DNA of 64,000 nt from Cyanobacteria bacterium FACHB-502 (GTDB lineage Bacteria; Cyanobacteriota; Cyanobacteriia; Elainellales; Elainellaceae): positions 1-64,000 of the forward strand of contig JACJNZ010000015.1 of the NCBI GenBank assembly GCA_014695325.1. The letters are read 5' to 3'. Position 1 is the first letter of the stretch, and every line of letters begins with the position of its first letter. The translations under genes and the position numbers were made by a program. This document shows positions 45,612 through 55,178 of the stretch, in pieces. The notes under the pieces are model-generated. The model did not search any database and was not told the origin of the DNA. It saw only the letters and a list, made by a program, of their open reading frames with translations.

Positions 45612-45836
45612 TGGCTGTATCTCCTCAAAATGGTGTTCACTATCCGTCCGCAGACGATACTTTTATTAGAAACAATTCATTGCAGTCAGCAATCGATCTA
45701 GAGACATAGGGAGTTTTTACCCCCTTATCTCGCTGCTTGAATCCTGCTTGAATGCTTTTTGATCATGCCTGATCTAAGCAAAGCGAAAGAAAACTGCAAG
45801 GCGAAAGAAAACCGATCGCCTTAGTTCGAGCAATAA

Positions 45837-46046
45837 TTAGTTCGAGCGATAATCTGCATCTCGCCAGCAGCGAGGCAGCTCTTCTCCAGAAGGAAAAACT
45901 AGCGTGTCTTTCCCAATTTCTTCGGGCGGCTGTTCTTCCTGACCTTCCTGAATTCTGCCTTTAATCGTGTCGTGCGACGGGTTAATTAGCTCTTCTGTAT
46001 CCATCACTTCGATTAATACACCCGTTTGTTTGTCTTGTAGAATCAT
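45837..46046 (-). CDS. Small conserved hypothetical protein
   Basis: This 69-residue acidic protein starts MILQDKQTGVLIEVMDTEEL and ends LVFPSGEELPRCWRDADYR. The pattern (ligand-like ILQDK-TG start, LVFPSGE-LP-CW end) recurs in cyanobacteria without known function. It has no membrane segment. Confidence 0.7.
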   Translation of the reverse strand: MILQDKQTGVLIEVMDTEELINPSHDTIKGRIQEGQEEQPPEEIGKDTLVFPSGEELPRCWRDADYRSN

Positions 46047-46405
46047 TGTTTTAAGTTGAAATCTTTACTTTACTTTGAAAGTAACGAATGAAAGAACGGC
46101 TTATCCTCTATCAAGAGGGACAGTTTCCATAAACAGGTACCGAGAAATTGGAGAAATTGGATAAGTCTTAGGAAAGAAATCCGCTTAACGATGAGCAGAC
46201 TTCCCTCGCAGGAAGGACGGTTGACGAAAACAGAATTCGATACGGTAAGGAGTAAGTTCGGTGAGAAGTGAGTCCCTGCAACGTTCCCTTGCTGAATCAG
46301 TGTCTTGCTGAATCAGCAGAACGACTTTGTGAGAACTGCTCTGTGACCAGAAGCTTGCGACTAAAGGCTTAAGCTGTGTGTTTTAGATAAAATTGGCAAA
46401 CCGCT
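46047..46405. other. Intergenic, no gene seen
   Basis: 359 nt between divergent genes. A 13-bp word CTTGCTGAATCAG occurs twice near 46287-46317. Promoters of the two flanking genes should be here. Confidence 0.5.
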
Positions 46406-47119
46406 ATGAGTAAACAGGTTATTGATCCACGAATTGCTCGACGAAGTGATCGACGACGCGAAGCCGTAATTAATCCTCATCCCGACCCGATCACCGGAGA
46501 AACTGGATCGCACCCGATCGCAACTGGAATTGGGGCAGGAATTGTCGGCACAATCGGGATGCTGGTGGGTTCTGTGACGGGTCCGGTGGGAGCGATTGCA
46601 GGCGCGGCGATCGGCAGTATTTTGGGTGGATTAGTGGGTAAGAGTGCTGCTGAAGCCACCCATCCAACGATCGAAGATTACGACGTGCAGGTGATTGAAC
46701 CGCGCGATGTTCCCCGTGGAAGTGTTGCCTCGCATCGCCGAATTGAGCCTGTTTCTGTTCAAGCGGTTTATGCTTCTGGGGCCACCCCGCCAACGGTCGA
46801 GCAGTCCATTATTCATGCGGCGCTGCGCGGACGGAATTCTCTGGTTGCTAACGAAGATCAATACTGGCAGCAGCATTACACGGCACAGCCTTACTATCAA
46901 TCGGGGTTGACCTACCGGGATTACCAGCCTGCATATCGTCTGGGCTACGAAGGCTACACGCGCTATCACGGCACAGGCATGAGCTACGACGAAGTTGAAC
47001 CCGAACTTCAGCAGCAGTATGAGCAAGAGCGGCGATTGTCCTGGTTAGGTTGGGAGCAAGCCCGTCCTGCGGTGAGAGCAGGCTGGCATCGACTCGAGCA
47101 GGCATTTCGCGGTCGCTAA
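46406..47119 (+). CDS. Glycine-zipper protein
   Basis: This 237-residue protein has a glycine-zipper hairpin at about residues 36-78 (GIGAGIVGTIGMLVGSVTGP, GAIAGAAIGSILGGLVG), which inserts into or oligomerises at membranes. The C-terminal third has a bacterial repeat-like pattern of aromatic and acidic residues (YRDYQPAYRLGYEGY, then LGWEQARPAVRAGWHRLE) seen in many stress-related proteins of unknown function. Its stop overlaps the convergent glycosyltransferase stop by 3-4 nt. Confidence 0.85.
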   Translation: MSKQVIDPRIARRSDRRREAVINPHPDPITGETGSHPIATGIGAGIVGTIGMLVGSVTGPVGAIAGAAIGSILGGLVGKSAAEATHPTIEDYDVQVIEPRDVPRGSVASHRRIEPVSVQAVYASGATPPTVEQSIIHAALRGRNSLVANEDQYWQQHYTAQPYYQSGLTYRDYQPAYRLGYEGYTRYHGTGMSYDEVEPELQQQYEQERRLSWLGWEQARPAVRAGWHRLEQAFRGR

Positions 47120-48228
47120 TCCTTAGGACGAGGCACTTTCAATCGGGGAACTGGGGGACGATCGAGCAACTCTCGCCAGAGGGTTTCGTAGCGGCACGTC
47201 ATCGTTCCCACTGTGAAGTGAGCCAGAGCCGTATCGCGGGCTTGCTTGCCGAGCTGATGCCGAAATTCGGGATTGTCTCGCAGGCGTTTGAGCGATCGAG
47301 TTAAGCCGTCTACATCGTTTTTGTCGATCAGCAGCCCTGTTATCCCATCTTGAATCGCTTCCGGCATACTGCCAACTCGGGTTGCAATCACCGGACGCGC
47401 CGCCAGCATTGCTTCGACCATTGCCAGGGGAAACCCTTCCGATCGTGAAGGCATCGCCACCACGTCAAACTGGGGCAAATAAGACTGCGGGCGATCGACC
47501 CATCCTGGCATTTCCACTCGATCGCGAATGCCCAGATCGCTTGACAGCTTTTCCAGATTCGATCGTTCGCCTCCATCCCCCAAAATCACTGCCCGCACCT
47601 GAGGAACCTGCGCCACTGCCCGCAGCAAAATATCGTGTGCCTTCATCGCATCGAGTCGTCCGATACTGCCGACGGTGATTTGTGCTGGGTTCTGATATGC
47701 AGGCAACTCCGGTTCGCCCCCATCCGGCACCCCGTTAGGAATGGAAATCACGCTGTTTCTGCCCAGCGCGTAGAAATCTTCCATCTTAGTTGTGCTTGCC
47801 TGACCCACTGCCACATGAGCATCCGATCGCAAACAAAGGGCACGAGTTCGCCACAGGGTCAGCATATCCGTTGTCCGCAGGGGAAGCTGATCGACCCGCA
47901 CCACCCGCACCTTAGGTAAGGACAGAGCTGCAGCTAAACCGATCGCCCCCGCCCAGGGTGTACACAAGTTGCAGTGAATAATATCAGGATGTAGCTGTTG
48001 AAATGTGCGGCGATGTTCTAAGAATGCTCCTATACCAGAAGCAGGAAGAATAAAGCGATCGATCTCTGAACGACTCGCAGCAATAAAATGAACAACCTTT
48101 TCATCAACACCCACAACAGTCAGATGAATTTCTGAAGAAACGGTTGCAGCCAGATGCGATAAACTGATCTCCGCGCCGCCAATTCCCGCAGAGTCTGTAT
48201 AAACAGTGACGCGCAAAGGTGAAGTCAT
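47116..48228 (-). CDS. GT4-family glycosyltransferase
   Basis: This 370-residue GT-B enzyme is of the GT4 type: N-terminal DSAGIGGAEISLSHLA, IIHCNLCTPWAG, then the donor-binding half with VGSIGRLDAMKAHDILLRA, VEMPGWVDR and SRSEGFPLAMVEAMLAARPV (the E-x7-E motif) followed by VGSMPEAI. It adds a sugar from a nucleotide sugar to a growing glycan in the cytosol. It is the last gene of the twelve-gene island, 7 nt after the preceding glycosyltransferase. Confidence 0.92.
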   Translation of the reverse strand: MTSPLRVTVYTDSAGIGGAEISLSHLAATVSSEIHLTVVGVDEKVVHFIAASRSEIDRFILPASGIGAFLEHRRTFQQLHPDIIHCNLCTPWAGAIGLAAALSLPKVRVVRVDQLPLRTTDMLTLWRTRALCLRSDAHVAVGQASTTKMEDFYALGRNSVISIPNGVPDGGEPELPAYQNPAQITVGSIGRLDAMKAHDILLRAVAQVPQVRAVILGDGGERSNLEKLSSDLGIRDRVEMPGWVDRPQSYLPQFDVVAMPSRSEGFPLAMVEAMLAARPVIATRVGSMPEAIQDGITGLLIDKNDVDGLTRSLKRLRDNPEFRHQLGKQARDTALAHFTVGTMTCRYETLWRELLDRPPVPRLKVPRPKD

Positions 48229-48235
48229 TTCTCTT

Positions 48236-49444
48236 TCAACTCACATCGCGATAGATTTGCAAATGTTTCTCAGCGATATCTGACCAGGAAAAAGACTGGC
48301 TGAACTCACAACCCACCTGAGCAAGATTTTGACGCAGTGAAGCATCAGACAGAATATGAGTAAGCGCAATCGTTAATTCTTCAACGGAACGGGGAGGGAT
48401 AAAATAAGCGATCGAATCTGGCAATTCTGGATCAGGTGGACTTGCATAAGTCGCAATAACAGGAAGTTGATGCTGCATTAATGCCAGAAGCGAACCGCTC
48501 TTGAGCGTCACGCCATGATTAAAAGGTAAGACTCCGATATCTATACCTGATAAGTAGTCGGATACCGATCGCTCATCTAAATATCCGGTCATGTGAACGC
48601 TTGGTTGAAGTTGAAGAGAAGCAATGTGAGACTCTAATTTTTCCCAGTAGCGATCGGCTTCTGTACCTCGCAGTGCCAAACTTTCTACACCGCCGATCAG
48701 AAGCAGTTTTGCTCGCGGAATTTGAGTGATTACTTGCTGAAAAGCAGACAGCAGCGTTTCCAGTCCTTTTACCGGGTGCAGGAAGCCGAAAAACGCCACA
48801 AGCAGCGAATCGTTTGACCAGTTTAACCGCTGAAGAATTCGTAATTTTGCGTCGGTTTTATTGTGTTTTGCTTGCTCGATGTTGGGGGCGATCGGGATGC
48901 GATGGAGCCTTTCTTTTAGGGCAGGAAGCCGTTTAACGATCACTTGTTCTGCATCATGGTTTGTCGTAATTACGGCATCACTCAACGTGAGCAGAAAGCC
49001 GTCTTCCTCATCCCACCAGCCGCGCTGCTGTCCCCATTGCTTGAGGCGATCGAGCCACTGGGCAGGAAAATAGTCTGGCTCCCAGTTCCACCAGCCGTAT
49101 TCGTGAATGGTGGTGACAATCGGCTTGTGCCAGCACGTAAGCCGCAGCAGCAAAGGCAGCAGAAAAATCGATCGATCGAAGCCGTAGGTTCCCGCTGCGT
49201 GTTGCAGGTGCAGCAGGTCTGCGTCGGTTTGATGAACTGCCCGAACCAGGGAAAAAAGTTCGGTGATGTGCCAGCGATCGATCGCGCCTTTCACGGTTCG
49301 CTCACTGCCATTTGCAACCGATCGAGTGGTAAGGACGATCGACTCAACCCCGGATAGAGCCAACCTTTCGCGCAGATGCTGAGTGTAGTGTGCAACTCCG
49401 CAGCGATCGGGCTGGTAGGTTCCGGCAATCAGGGCGACACGCAT
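48236..49444 (-). CDS. GT4-family glycosyltransferase
   Basis: This ~402-residue GT-B enzyme has YQPDRCGVAHYTQHLRERLA at the N-terminus, LLHLQHAAGTYGF, IVTTIHEYGWWNWEP and a C-terminal donor domain with VAFFGFLHPVKGLETLLSA and HMTGYLDE. The usual E-x7-E region is diverged (GIDIGVLPFNHGVTLKSGSL), so donor or reaction may differ from standard GT4. The ATG at 49444 shares one base with the stop of the double-GT9 gene (TGATG), so translation is coupled; a TTG two codons earlier is the other option. Confidence 0.88.
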   Translation of the reverse strand: MRVALIAGTYQPDRCGVAHYTQHLRERLALSGVESIVLTTRSVANGSERTVKGAIDRWHITELFSLVRAVHQTDADLLHLQHAAGTYGFDRSIFLLPLLLRLTCWHKPIVTTIHEYGWWNWEPDYFPAQWLDRLKQWGQQRGWWDEEDGFLLTLSDAVITTNHDAEQVIVKRLPALKERLHRIPIAPNIEQAKHNKTDAKLRILQRLNWSNDSLLVAFFGFLHPVKGLETLLSAFQQVITQIPRAKLLLIGGVESLALRGTEADRYWEKLESHIASLQLQPSVHMTGYLDERSVSDYLSGIDIGVLPFNHGVTLKSGSLLALMQHQLPVIATYASPPDPELPDSIAYFIPPRSVEELTIALTHILSDASLRQNLAQVGCEFSQSFSWSDIAEKHLQIYRDVS

Positions 49445-51648
49445 CAGCAATTCTCCACAAAGGGAAGTTCAGATTCCAGAACAGGTTCCAGGACAGGTTT
49501 CAGAACAGAGAGGGCAGCCTGCACGATCGCTTCTGGCTCGATATCCAGACACTCCAGGTGGTAGGGACAGGCAAAGGCATAGCAGGGGCTACACACCGTC
49601 GGACGACGCAGCAGCCGAGAAGGACTATAGCGGGGTTGCCACTGGCACTCGTATTCGGTTCCGGCAAACATGACGACATTGGGCACTTGCAGCGCATCCA
49701 CGATATGCATGGTTGAAGTGTTGTTGGTCAACACCAGTTTTGCGTTGGCAATCAGGGCAACCAGTTCCGGCAGGGTTGTCATTCCCATCAGGTCAACCGC
49801 TCGATCACCCAAAATCGATAAAATCTCCTGCGATCGATCGCGGTCTTTTTCAACGCCGGTGACAATCACTGACCATCCGGTGAGGTCGCTGAGACGACGG
49901 GCAGCTTCCGCAAAACGATCGGGGGCATAGTTGCGCGACTGGCAAGTTGTCCATGGATTGAGCAGCAGGTAGGGTGTTTCAGCAGGGATGCCTCTGGTAT
50001 GCAGCAGATGAGCGATCGCGGTTTGTGCTTCTGGAGAAATGTGCAGCGACAGGGCGCGATCGGTGACGGTAAACCCGATCGACTCGACTAGCCGCAGATT
50101 GCGATCGACCTGATGAATTTCGTCGGGAGCAGGCGGAACAGCATGGGTGAGCGTTCCCAGATCGGTTTCTTTGGATTCGCCCAGTCGTAGAGGAATGCCT
50201 GCCAGCGCACAAATGAGAGCTGCCGGATGGGGACTCTGGCTAAAGCTAGTGAGAATGATGACAGCATCAAATTGCCTTTGTCGCAGCCTGTCGATCAAGT
50301 TCCATTCTCGTGCCGGGTCAAAGTCCAGCCGTCCGAGATCCTGCCACAGCACCCGCCAAGGCAATCCTGCATCAATCCAGGGCAGCAAAGGTTCCGTGAG
50401 CATTCCGCCTGGACTTGCCATCAGCGTAATCTTTGCATCAGGCAGATTTTCCCGCAAGGCACGTAGCGTTGGGGTTGTCATCATCACATCGCCGATGTTG
50501 TCCAGCCGCATCACCAGCAGATTCTTCACCGATCGCCAGTCAGAATTTGACTCCGTGGGGGAGGGGGGCAAGGGCGTTAAAGAGGCAATGGCTCCTAAAG
50601 GGGAACTGCTTCGCCTTGGATCAGGAGCTATTTCTTTGCAACGGGACAGCAGCGATCGCGCAGCCTCCAACACTTGCGCCGGAGTAATTTCATCCAGGCA
50701 GGTTTGCCATTCCAACGGACAGTTGCCGCTATACCAGCAGGCTTGCTCGGTGAAATTGTGAATTCGACGATCGCCGCACTGCGGATAGCCCTGAAGATTT
50801 ACATGGGGTTCCGGCTGCCCATAGCGTCCGTGCCAGGAAGGTCCAAATAAGGTGATAGTGGGCGCGTTGACTGCTGCCGCAATTCGCACGGGTCCGGTAT
50901 CCGCTCCGATGACCAGATCGGCAAACGAGAAAGCGGCTGCTAACTGCCGCAAACTACCCCGCTCCCAAAGTGAAACTTTGCCGTCTGAACCATTGCCACC
51001 TATTGCCTCTGCGATTTGCACTGTCTGATCGCGATCGGCTCCCACCACAATCTGAATCGATGCGCTGTACTGCTGCTGAAGGGCTTGCCCAAGCTGCACA
51101 AAATCAGCCTCCGCCCAGCGTTTGATTGCCATTCCCGCATCAATGCAGAAGAACACCAGTGGACGATAAGCTGCCCCGAGCTGCCGCTGTGCCTCCAGCT
51201 TCTCCGATACCGTCAGATGAAGCTCTGCCTGACGCTGCATCAACGCTGGCTGGATCAGTCCCTCTTGCTGAAGGATCGCCAAAAATCGATCGCTCACCAA
51301 TTCATTCTCAGGCGGCGATCGCCAAAGATTCGTGGCGACCTGCTCCGCGTTTGACTGCTGTACCGCTTCTGCAATGCCGTCATAGGTGGTATCCGTGACG
51401 ATAAGATCAAACGATTCGCTGGCAAGCAGGCGATCGAGCGAAGCTCTTGCCTCGCCCCGTGGTGCAATCACAACCTGATCGATCAGCGGATCGGTCTGCA
51501 AAAGCTGATCCCCAGGAGCAAAGGTGAGAACCGTGACACGAGCTGCTGGATGGGACTTTGCCAGTGCATGAATTGCAGGCAGCGCAATGATCAAATCACC
51601 AATGCCGCCCAGGAGTTCGATGAAGAGGATGCGGTAGGTGTCACCCAT
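49444..51648 (-). CDS. Double GT9 glycosyltransferase (two heptosyltransferase-like modules)
   Basis: This 734-residue protein carries two complete GT9 modules. Module 1 (about 1-335) has LLGGIGDLIIALPAIHAL, FADLVIGADTGPVRIAAAV and ITLFGPSWHGRYG. After a Pro/Ser-rich linker (about 345-370), module 2 (about 373-715) has MRLDNIGDVMMTTPTLRAL, NPWTTCQSRNYAPDRFAEAA, LVLTNNTSTMHIVDAL and VMFAGTE. GT9 enzymes are mostly heptosyltransferases using ADP-heptose. Each module has the N-terminal GDxxxxxP loop and the C-terminal donor region, so one polypeptide might add two sugars in turn. Confidence 0.92.
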   Translation of the reverse strand: MGDTYRILFIELLGGIGDLIIALPAIHALAKSHPAARVTVLTFAPGDQLLQTDPLIDQVVIAPRGEARASLDRLLASESFDLIVTDTTYDGIAEAVQQSNAEQVATNLWRSPPENELVSDRFLAILQQEGLIQPALMQRQAELHLTVSEKLEAQRQLGAAYRPLVFFCIDAGMAIKRWAEADFVQLGQALQQQYSASIQIVVGADRDQTVQIAEAIGGNGSDGKVSLWERGSLRQLAAAFSFADLVIGADTGPVRIAAAVNAPTITLFGPSWHGRYGQPEPHVNLQGYPQCGDRRIHNFTEQACWYSGNCPLEWQTCLDEITPAQVLEAARSLLSRCKEIAPDPRRSSSPLGAIASLTPLPPSPTESNSDWRSVKNLLVMRLDNIGDVMMTTPTLRALRENLPDAKITLMASPGGMLTEPLLPWIDAGLPWRVLWQDLGRLDFDPAREWNLIDRLRQRQFDAVIILTSFSQSPHPAALICALAGIPLRLGESKETDLGTLTHAVPPAPDEIHQVDRNLRLVESIGFTVTDRALSLHISPEAQTAIAHLLHTRGIPAETPYLLLNPWTTCQSRNYAPDRFAEAARRLSDLTGWSVIVTGVEKDRDRSQEILSILGDRAVDLMGMTTLPELVALIANAKLVLTNNTSTMHIVDALQVPNVVMFAGTEYECQWQPRYSPSRLLRRPTVCSPCYAFACPYHLECLDIEPEAIVQAALSVLKPVLEPVLESELPFVENC

Positions 51649-51662
51649 AGATCTAACACCAA

Positions 51663-52469
51663 TTAAATTGAAAGCAACTGTGGTGCATCATTATGCCGAT
51701 CGTGAATGGTTGTAGGAATCTCCTGGTGATACACGCCGGAGGGCATCACACCACAGCCACCGTAGGTAGACATGACTCGAAGCTGCGCCAATACGTCTTC
51801 GCCGCAGTGGTTTTCTGGCAGGTCACGCCAAAACTCGAAACTGCCCACGTTTAGCAATTTGGCCCGATCGTATAAAACGCAGCCGCCGATCCAGGCAACG
51901 CGATATTTGCGGGGGCGATCGGGCGTAATGTTATGCTGCTGCTGGACGTGATAGAGATTTGCGGCGTTGTGTAGTTTATATCGCTCCCATTGGGGCGTTC
52001 CCGATCGCACGATTTCTGGCTCAACTGCTCCTTCCCACCACTCCAAAATTTGCTGATGCGGACGGACATCCTGCTTGAAGCTTAAACCGATCACCGCCGA
52101 GCCGACAAAACCACACTGCTCCTGCTGAATCGTCTGCATGAGTAGCCCGATGACCCACGGTTCTAGAATGAGATCATCGTCCAGAAACAGCACATAGGGA
52201 GCCGTTGCCTGATCGAGGAGAAATTGCCGATGTTCTGCGAGGCCGCGCCGAGGTAGATGCCTGTGGGTGGCGATCGAATGTCCGTGTGCTTCCAGAACGC
52301 GCAGGGCTGCAATCACTTCTCCAGACTGGAATGTGTTGTTCGTTTCGGTTTGATCGGAAACAATCACGCGAAAATTAGTAAACGTCTGAGCGCACAGACT
52401 GGTTAACGTGACTGCTAAGGCAGCAGAACGATTACAGGTTGGAATCAGAACATCTAAAGCCGGATTCAT
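51663..52469 (-). CDS. GT2-family glycosyltransferase
   Basis: This 268-residue GT-A enzyme has LDVLIPTCNRSAALAVTLTS, the nucleotide-binding loop VIVSDQTE, PRRGLAEHRQFLLDQATAPY and the metal-binding LFLDDDLIL. A later acidic residue in ENHCGEDVLAQLR could be the catalytic base. There are no membrane helices. It lies 14 nt upstream of the double-GT9 gene. Confidence 0.9.
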   Translation of the reverse strand: MNPALDVLIPTCNRSAALAVTLTSLCAQTFTNFRVIVSDQTETNNTFQSGEVIAALRVLEAHGHSIATHRHLPRRGLAEHRQFLLDQATAPYVLFLDDDLILEPWVIGLLMQTIQQEQCGFVGSAVIGLSFKQDVRPHQQILEWWEGAVEPEIVRSGTPQWERYKLHNAANLYHVQQQHNITPDRPRKYRVAWIGGCVLYDRAKLLNVGSFEFWRDLPENHCGEDVLAQLRVMSTYGGCGVMPSGVYHQEIPTTIHDRHNDAPQLLSI

Positions 52470-52529
52470 AAAGACAATACAGAATGATTTCTAATTAACC
52501 AGCAAGAATACGATACTAATAATTTGAAA

Positions 52530-53645
52530 CTAACAAGGAATTAAAGAGCCAGTATCGATCGCAGGAGATATATCTACCTCAGAGAGCAATTCGATCGCCG
52601 CCTTAACGACATCATCGGGATCAACAAGTCGCAAACAGTGGTGATGTTCTTCAGGACAAACGCTCTTATAACAAAGGCGACAGGGAACTTCATGATACAG
52701 AACACGATTGGGAACACGCCAGGGAGTATGCTGAAGATTCGTTAGTGCATATAGGTCTACCACAGGCGTACCCACCGCAGCCGCCAAGTGAGCGGGTCCA
52801 GTGTTATTAGAAATAAGCAGTGGGGCGATCGACAACAACGCTGCCATCTCCGATAAATTGAGGCGATCGACCAGCGAAACAGAATTTGCCTGCATTTCCG
52901 TCTGGATGAACTGCACCAGTTCCCGTTCCGGCGTGGTTCCCGTCAAAATTACCTGCAAGCCGAATTCCTGCACGAGTCGCCGCGCTGCGATCGCAAACAG
53001 CTCGGGTGGATAGCGACGCGAAGGAGCCGTTGCCCCTGGATGAATCACGACCCACGGCTGCTGTAAATCTACCCCCTGAGCTGCTAACAGGTGGCGAACG
53101 CGATCGACTGCTTCTGCGGGGATCTGGAGCTTCATGCGATCGTCTTCGAGGCTGAAGCCAACACTGCTGACCAGATCAAGCTGTCGCTGTACCTCATGGC
53201 GAATCATCTGTTCCGGTTCCGGGTCTTTGATCCAGTTGGTGAGCAACTGATAGGAATTTTCGTGACAGTGCGCCAGCCGCAAAGGAATATCTGCCATGTA
53301 ACACAAAAACGCCGACGGCAAAGGATTTTGGCTGTAAACGGTAAAGATAACGGCAGCATCAAACTGCCTCGATCGCAGCCGCTCGATCATTTGAAATTCA
53401 GGCTGGCTATTGGGTCGTGGTGCGGTCGCTTTGAGCCAGGGAGCATCGTAAACAATCACGTCATCGATTTCGGGGATCAGGGGGGCGATCGTTGCACCGG
53501 CCTGAGAAGTCATTAGCGTGATTCGGCGAGGAGAATCAGAAGATGTTTTTAAGGCACGCATTGCAGGCGCAGTCATTAACACATCGCCGATCGAATCCAG
53601 CCGAACGCAGAGAATATTTTGGGCAGTGTTCCAGGAAATAGACAT
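52530..53645 (-). CDS. GT9-family (heptosyltransferase-like) glycosyltransferase
   Basis: This 371-residue protein is a full-length GT9 enzyme: VRLDSIGDVLMTAPAMRAL, VYSQNPLPSAFLCYMADIPL, WVVIHPGATAPSRRYPPELF (donor-side motif), LLISNNTGPAHLAAAVGTPV and a Cys-rich tail (CRLCYKSVCPEEHHHC) that might bind a metal, similar to module 2 of the double-GT9 protein. It follows the HldE gene by 33 nt, which supports ADP-heptose as its donor. Confidence 0.92.
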   Translation of the reverse strand: MSISWNTAQNILCVRLDSIGDVLMTAPAMRALKTSSDSPRRITLMTSQAGATIAPLIPEIDDVIVYDAPWLKATAPRPNSQPEFQMIERLRSRQFDAAVIFTVYSQNPLPSAFLCYMADIPLRLAHCHENSYQLLTNWIKDPEPEQMIRHEVQRQLDLVSSVGFSLEDDRMKLQIPAEAVDRVRHLLAAQGVDLQQPWVVIHPGATAPSRRYPPELFAIAARRLVQEFGLQVILTGTTPERELVQFIQTEMQANSVSLVDRLNLSEMAALLSIAPLLISNNTGPAHLAAAVGTPVVDLYALTNLQHTPWRVPNRVLYHEVPCRLCYKSVCPEEHHHCLRLVDPDDVVKAAIELLSEVDISPAIDTGSLIPC

Positions 53646-53678
53646 GGGAATGGAGTCAGGAATAGAACGGGGAATGAG

Positions 53679-55178
53679 TTAGCGATAAAGCTGGGGTGGA
53701 GATGGGGCAGCAGAAACAGAACGAATTTGCTCGATCGTGCGCGTGGTCGATCGATTTTCTACAAACGAGAGAATGTGAACAACACCGCCCAATTGCTCAA
53801 CCAGGGGAGCTTCCGGCAATGTTTCTCGCGTATAGTCTCCGCCTTTAACAAACACATTGGGGCGAATGATTTCAATCAAATGGTGGGGAGTCAATTCAGA
53901 AAAAGGAATCACATAATCCACGGATTCCAAAGCAGTTAAGACGGTGAGGCGATCGTCTAACGCATTCACAGGTCGCCCCATTCCCTTAAGCTGACGCACG
54001 CTTTCATCGCTGTTCACGCCGACAATCAGCACATCACCCAACGCTTTTGCCTGCTGTAGGTAAGTGACATGACCGGAATGCAGCAAATCAAAGCAGCCGT
54101 TGGTAAACACAATTCGTTTTCCAGCAGTGCGGTGTGCTTCAAGGCAGCGAACGATTTGAGCGCGATCCAGGATTCGCTTGTTTGATACCGCAGGACGATC
54201 GGGCTGGAACTGCTGCCGTAATTGATTCGCTGTGCAAACGCTGGTTCCAGTTTGCTGTACCACTATCTGCGTTGCTGTCTTGGCAATCTGAGCCGCGATC
54301 GACACCGAAGCCTGCGCCGCCAAACTCAATGCCAGAGCTGTAATAAACGTATCACCCGCCCCAGAAGTGTGATTCGCAGGCACAGGCTGAGCTGGAATCT
54401 GAATCGGAGAACTCCCCGTCTGAAATAAAACTGCGCCTTCGCTATCCAACGTTACCGCAACGATTTTCGCGCCTGTGAGTTCCAACAATCGATCGCCACA
54501 AGGCAAAACTTGAGCCACCCGATCGCCCTTCTGAACAGGCAGTTCGAGGAGGCGGATTGTTTCCCCATAATTCGGCTTGACTGCCGTAGGTTTGACGCGC
54601 TGATAATTCGCAAGCTGCTTGGAATCGATCACCAAAGTTCGATCGTGCTGTGCCTGTAATTGGGCGATCGTCTCAATTAATCGCGGCGTGAGAATGCCAT
54701 AGCCATAATCGGAGAGAATCACTGCATCCACTTGCGGAAAAAGCTGCGTCAGGCGATCGATTATCCCTGTTTCCAGCTCTGCTGAAATTGCCGCCGTGCT
54801 GCCCTGATCAAACCGCAGCAAAATCTGATTTTGTGACACAATCCGCTGCTTTGCCAGCGTCGCCCGATCGTGCGAAACGATCAAATGATTTCCCTCAAGC
54901 GATCGCTGCTGGAGGCTGTGCAAAAGCCGATCGCCTTCCGAGTCCTGCCCAATCACTGACAATAAAACTGGACGTGCCCCAAACGCTGCCACATTCGCCG
55001 CCACATTTGCCGCCCCGCCGGGAAAATCCTGTCGCTGATCAATCGCCACAACCGGGACTGGAGCCTCCTGACAAAGGCGATTCGCATCCCCAGCCAAATA
55101 CGCATCCAGCATAACATCGCCAACCACCAGGACGCTAAATGACGACCAGCGATCGATCGAAGAAAGCAAATCGTTCAT
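53679..55178 (-). CDS. hldE: HldE: heptose-7-phosphate kinase / heptose-1-phosphate adenylyltransferase
   Basis: This 499-residue bifunctional enzyme has an N-terminal PfkB-type kinase (about 1-320: DFPGGAANVAANVAAFGA, catalytic HTSGAGDTFITALAL) and a C-terminal nucleotidyltransferase (about 345-490: TNGCFDLLHSGHVTYL with HxGH, then VKGGDYT and the ENRSTT loop). It makes heptose 1,7-bisphosphate and later ADP-D,D-heptose. The ATG at 55178 overlaps the GmhB stop as ATGA; a TTG two codons earlier is less likely. Confidence 0.95.
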   Translation of the reverse strand: MNDLLSSIDRWSSFSVLVVGDVMLDAYLAGDANRLCQEAPVPVVAIDQRQDFPGGAANVAANVAAFGARPVLLSVIGQDSEGDRLLHSLQQRSLEGNHLIVSHDRATLAKQRIVSQNQILLRFDQGSTAAISAELETGIIDRLTQLFPQVDAVILSDYGYGILTPRLIETIAQLQAQHDRTLVIDSKQLANYQRVKPTAVKPNYGETIRLLELPVQKGDRVAQVLPCGDRLLELTGAKIVAVTLDSEGAVLFQTGSSPIQIPAQPVPANHTSGAGDTFITALALSLAAQASVSIAAQIAKTATQIVVQQTGTSVCTANQLRQQFQPDRPAVSNKRILDRAQIVRCLEAHRTAGKRIVFTNGCFDLLHSGHVTYLQQAKALGDVLIVGVNSDESVRQLKGMGRPVNALDDRLTVLTALESVDYVIPFSELTPHHLIEIIRPNVFVKGGDYTRETLPEAPLVEQLGGVVHILSFVENRSTTRTIEQIRSVSAAPSPPQLYR

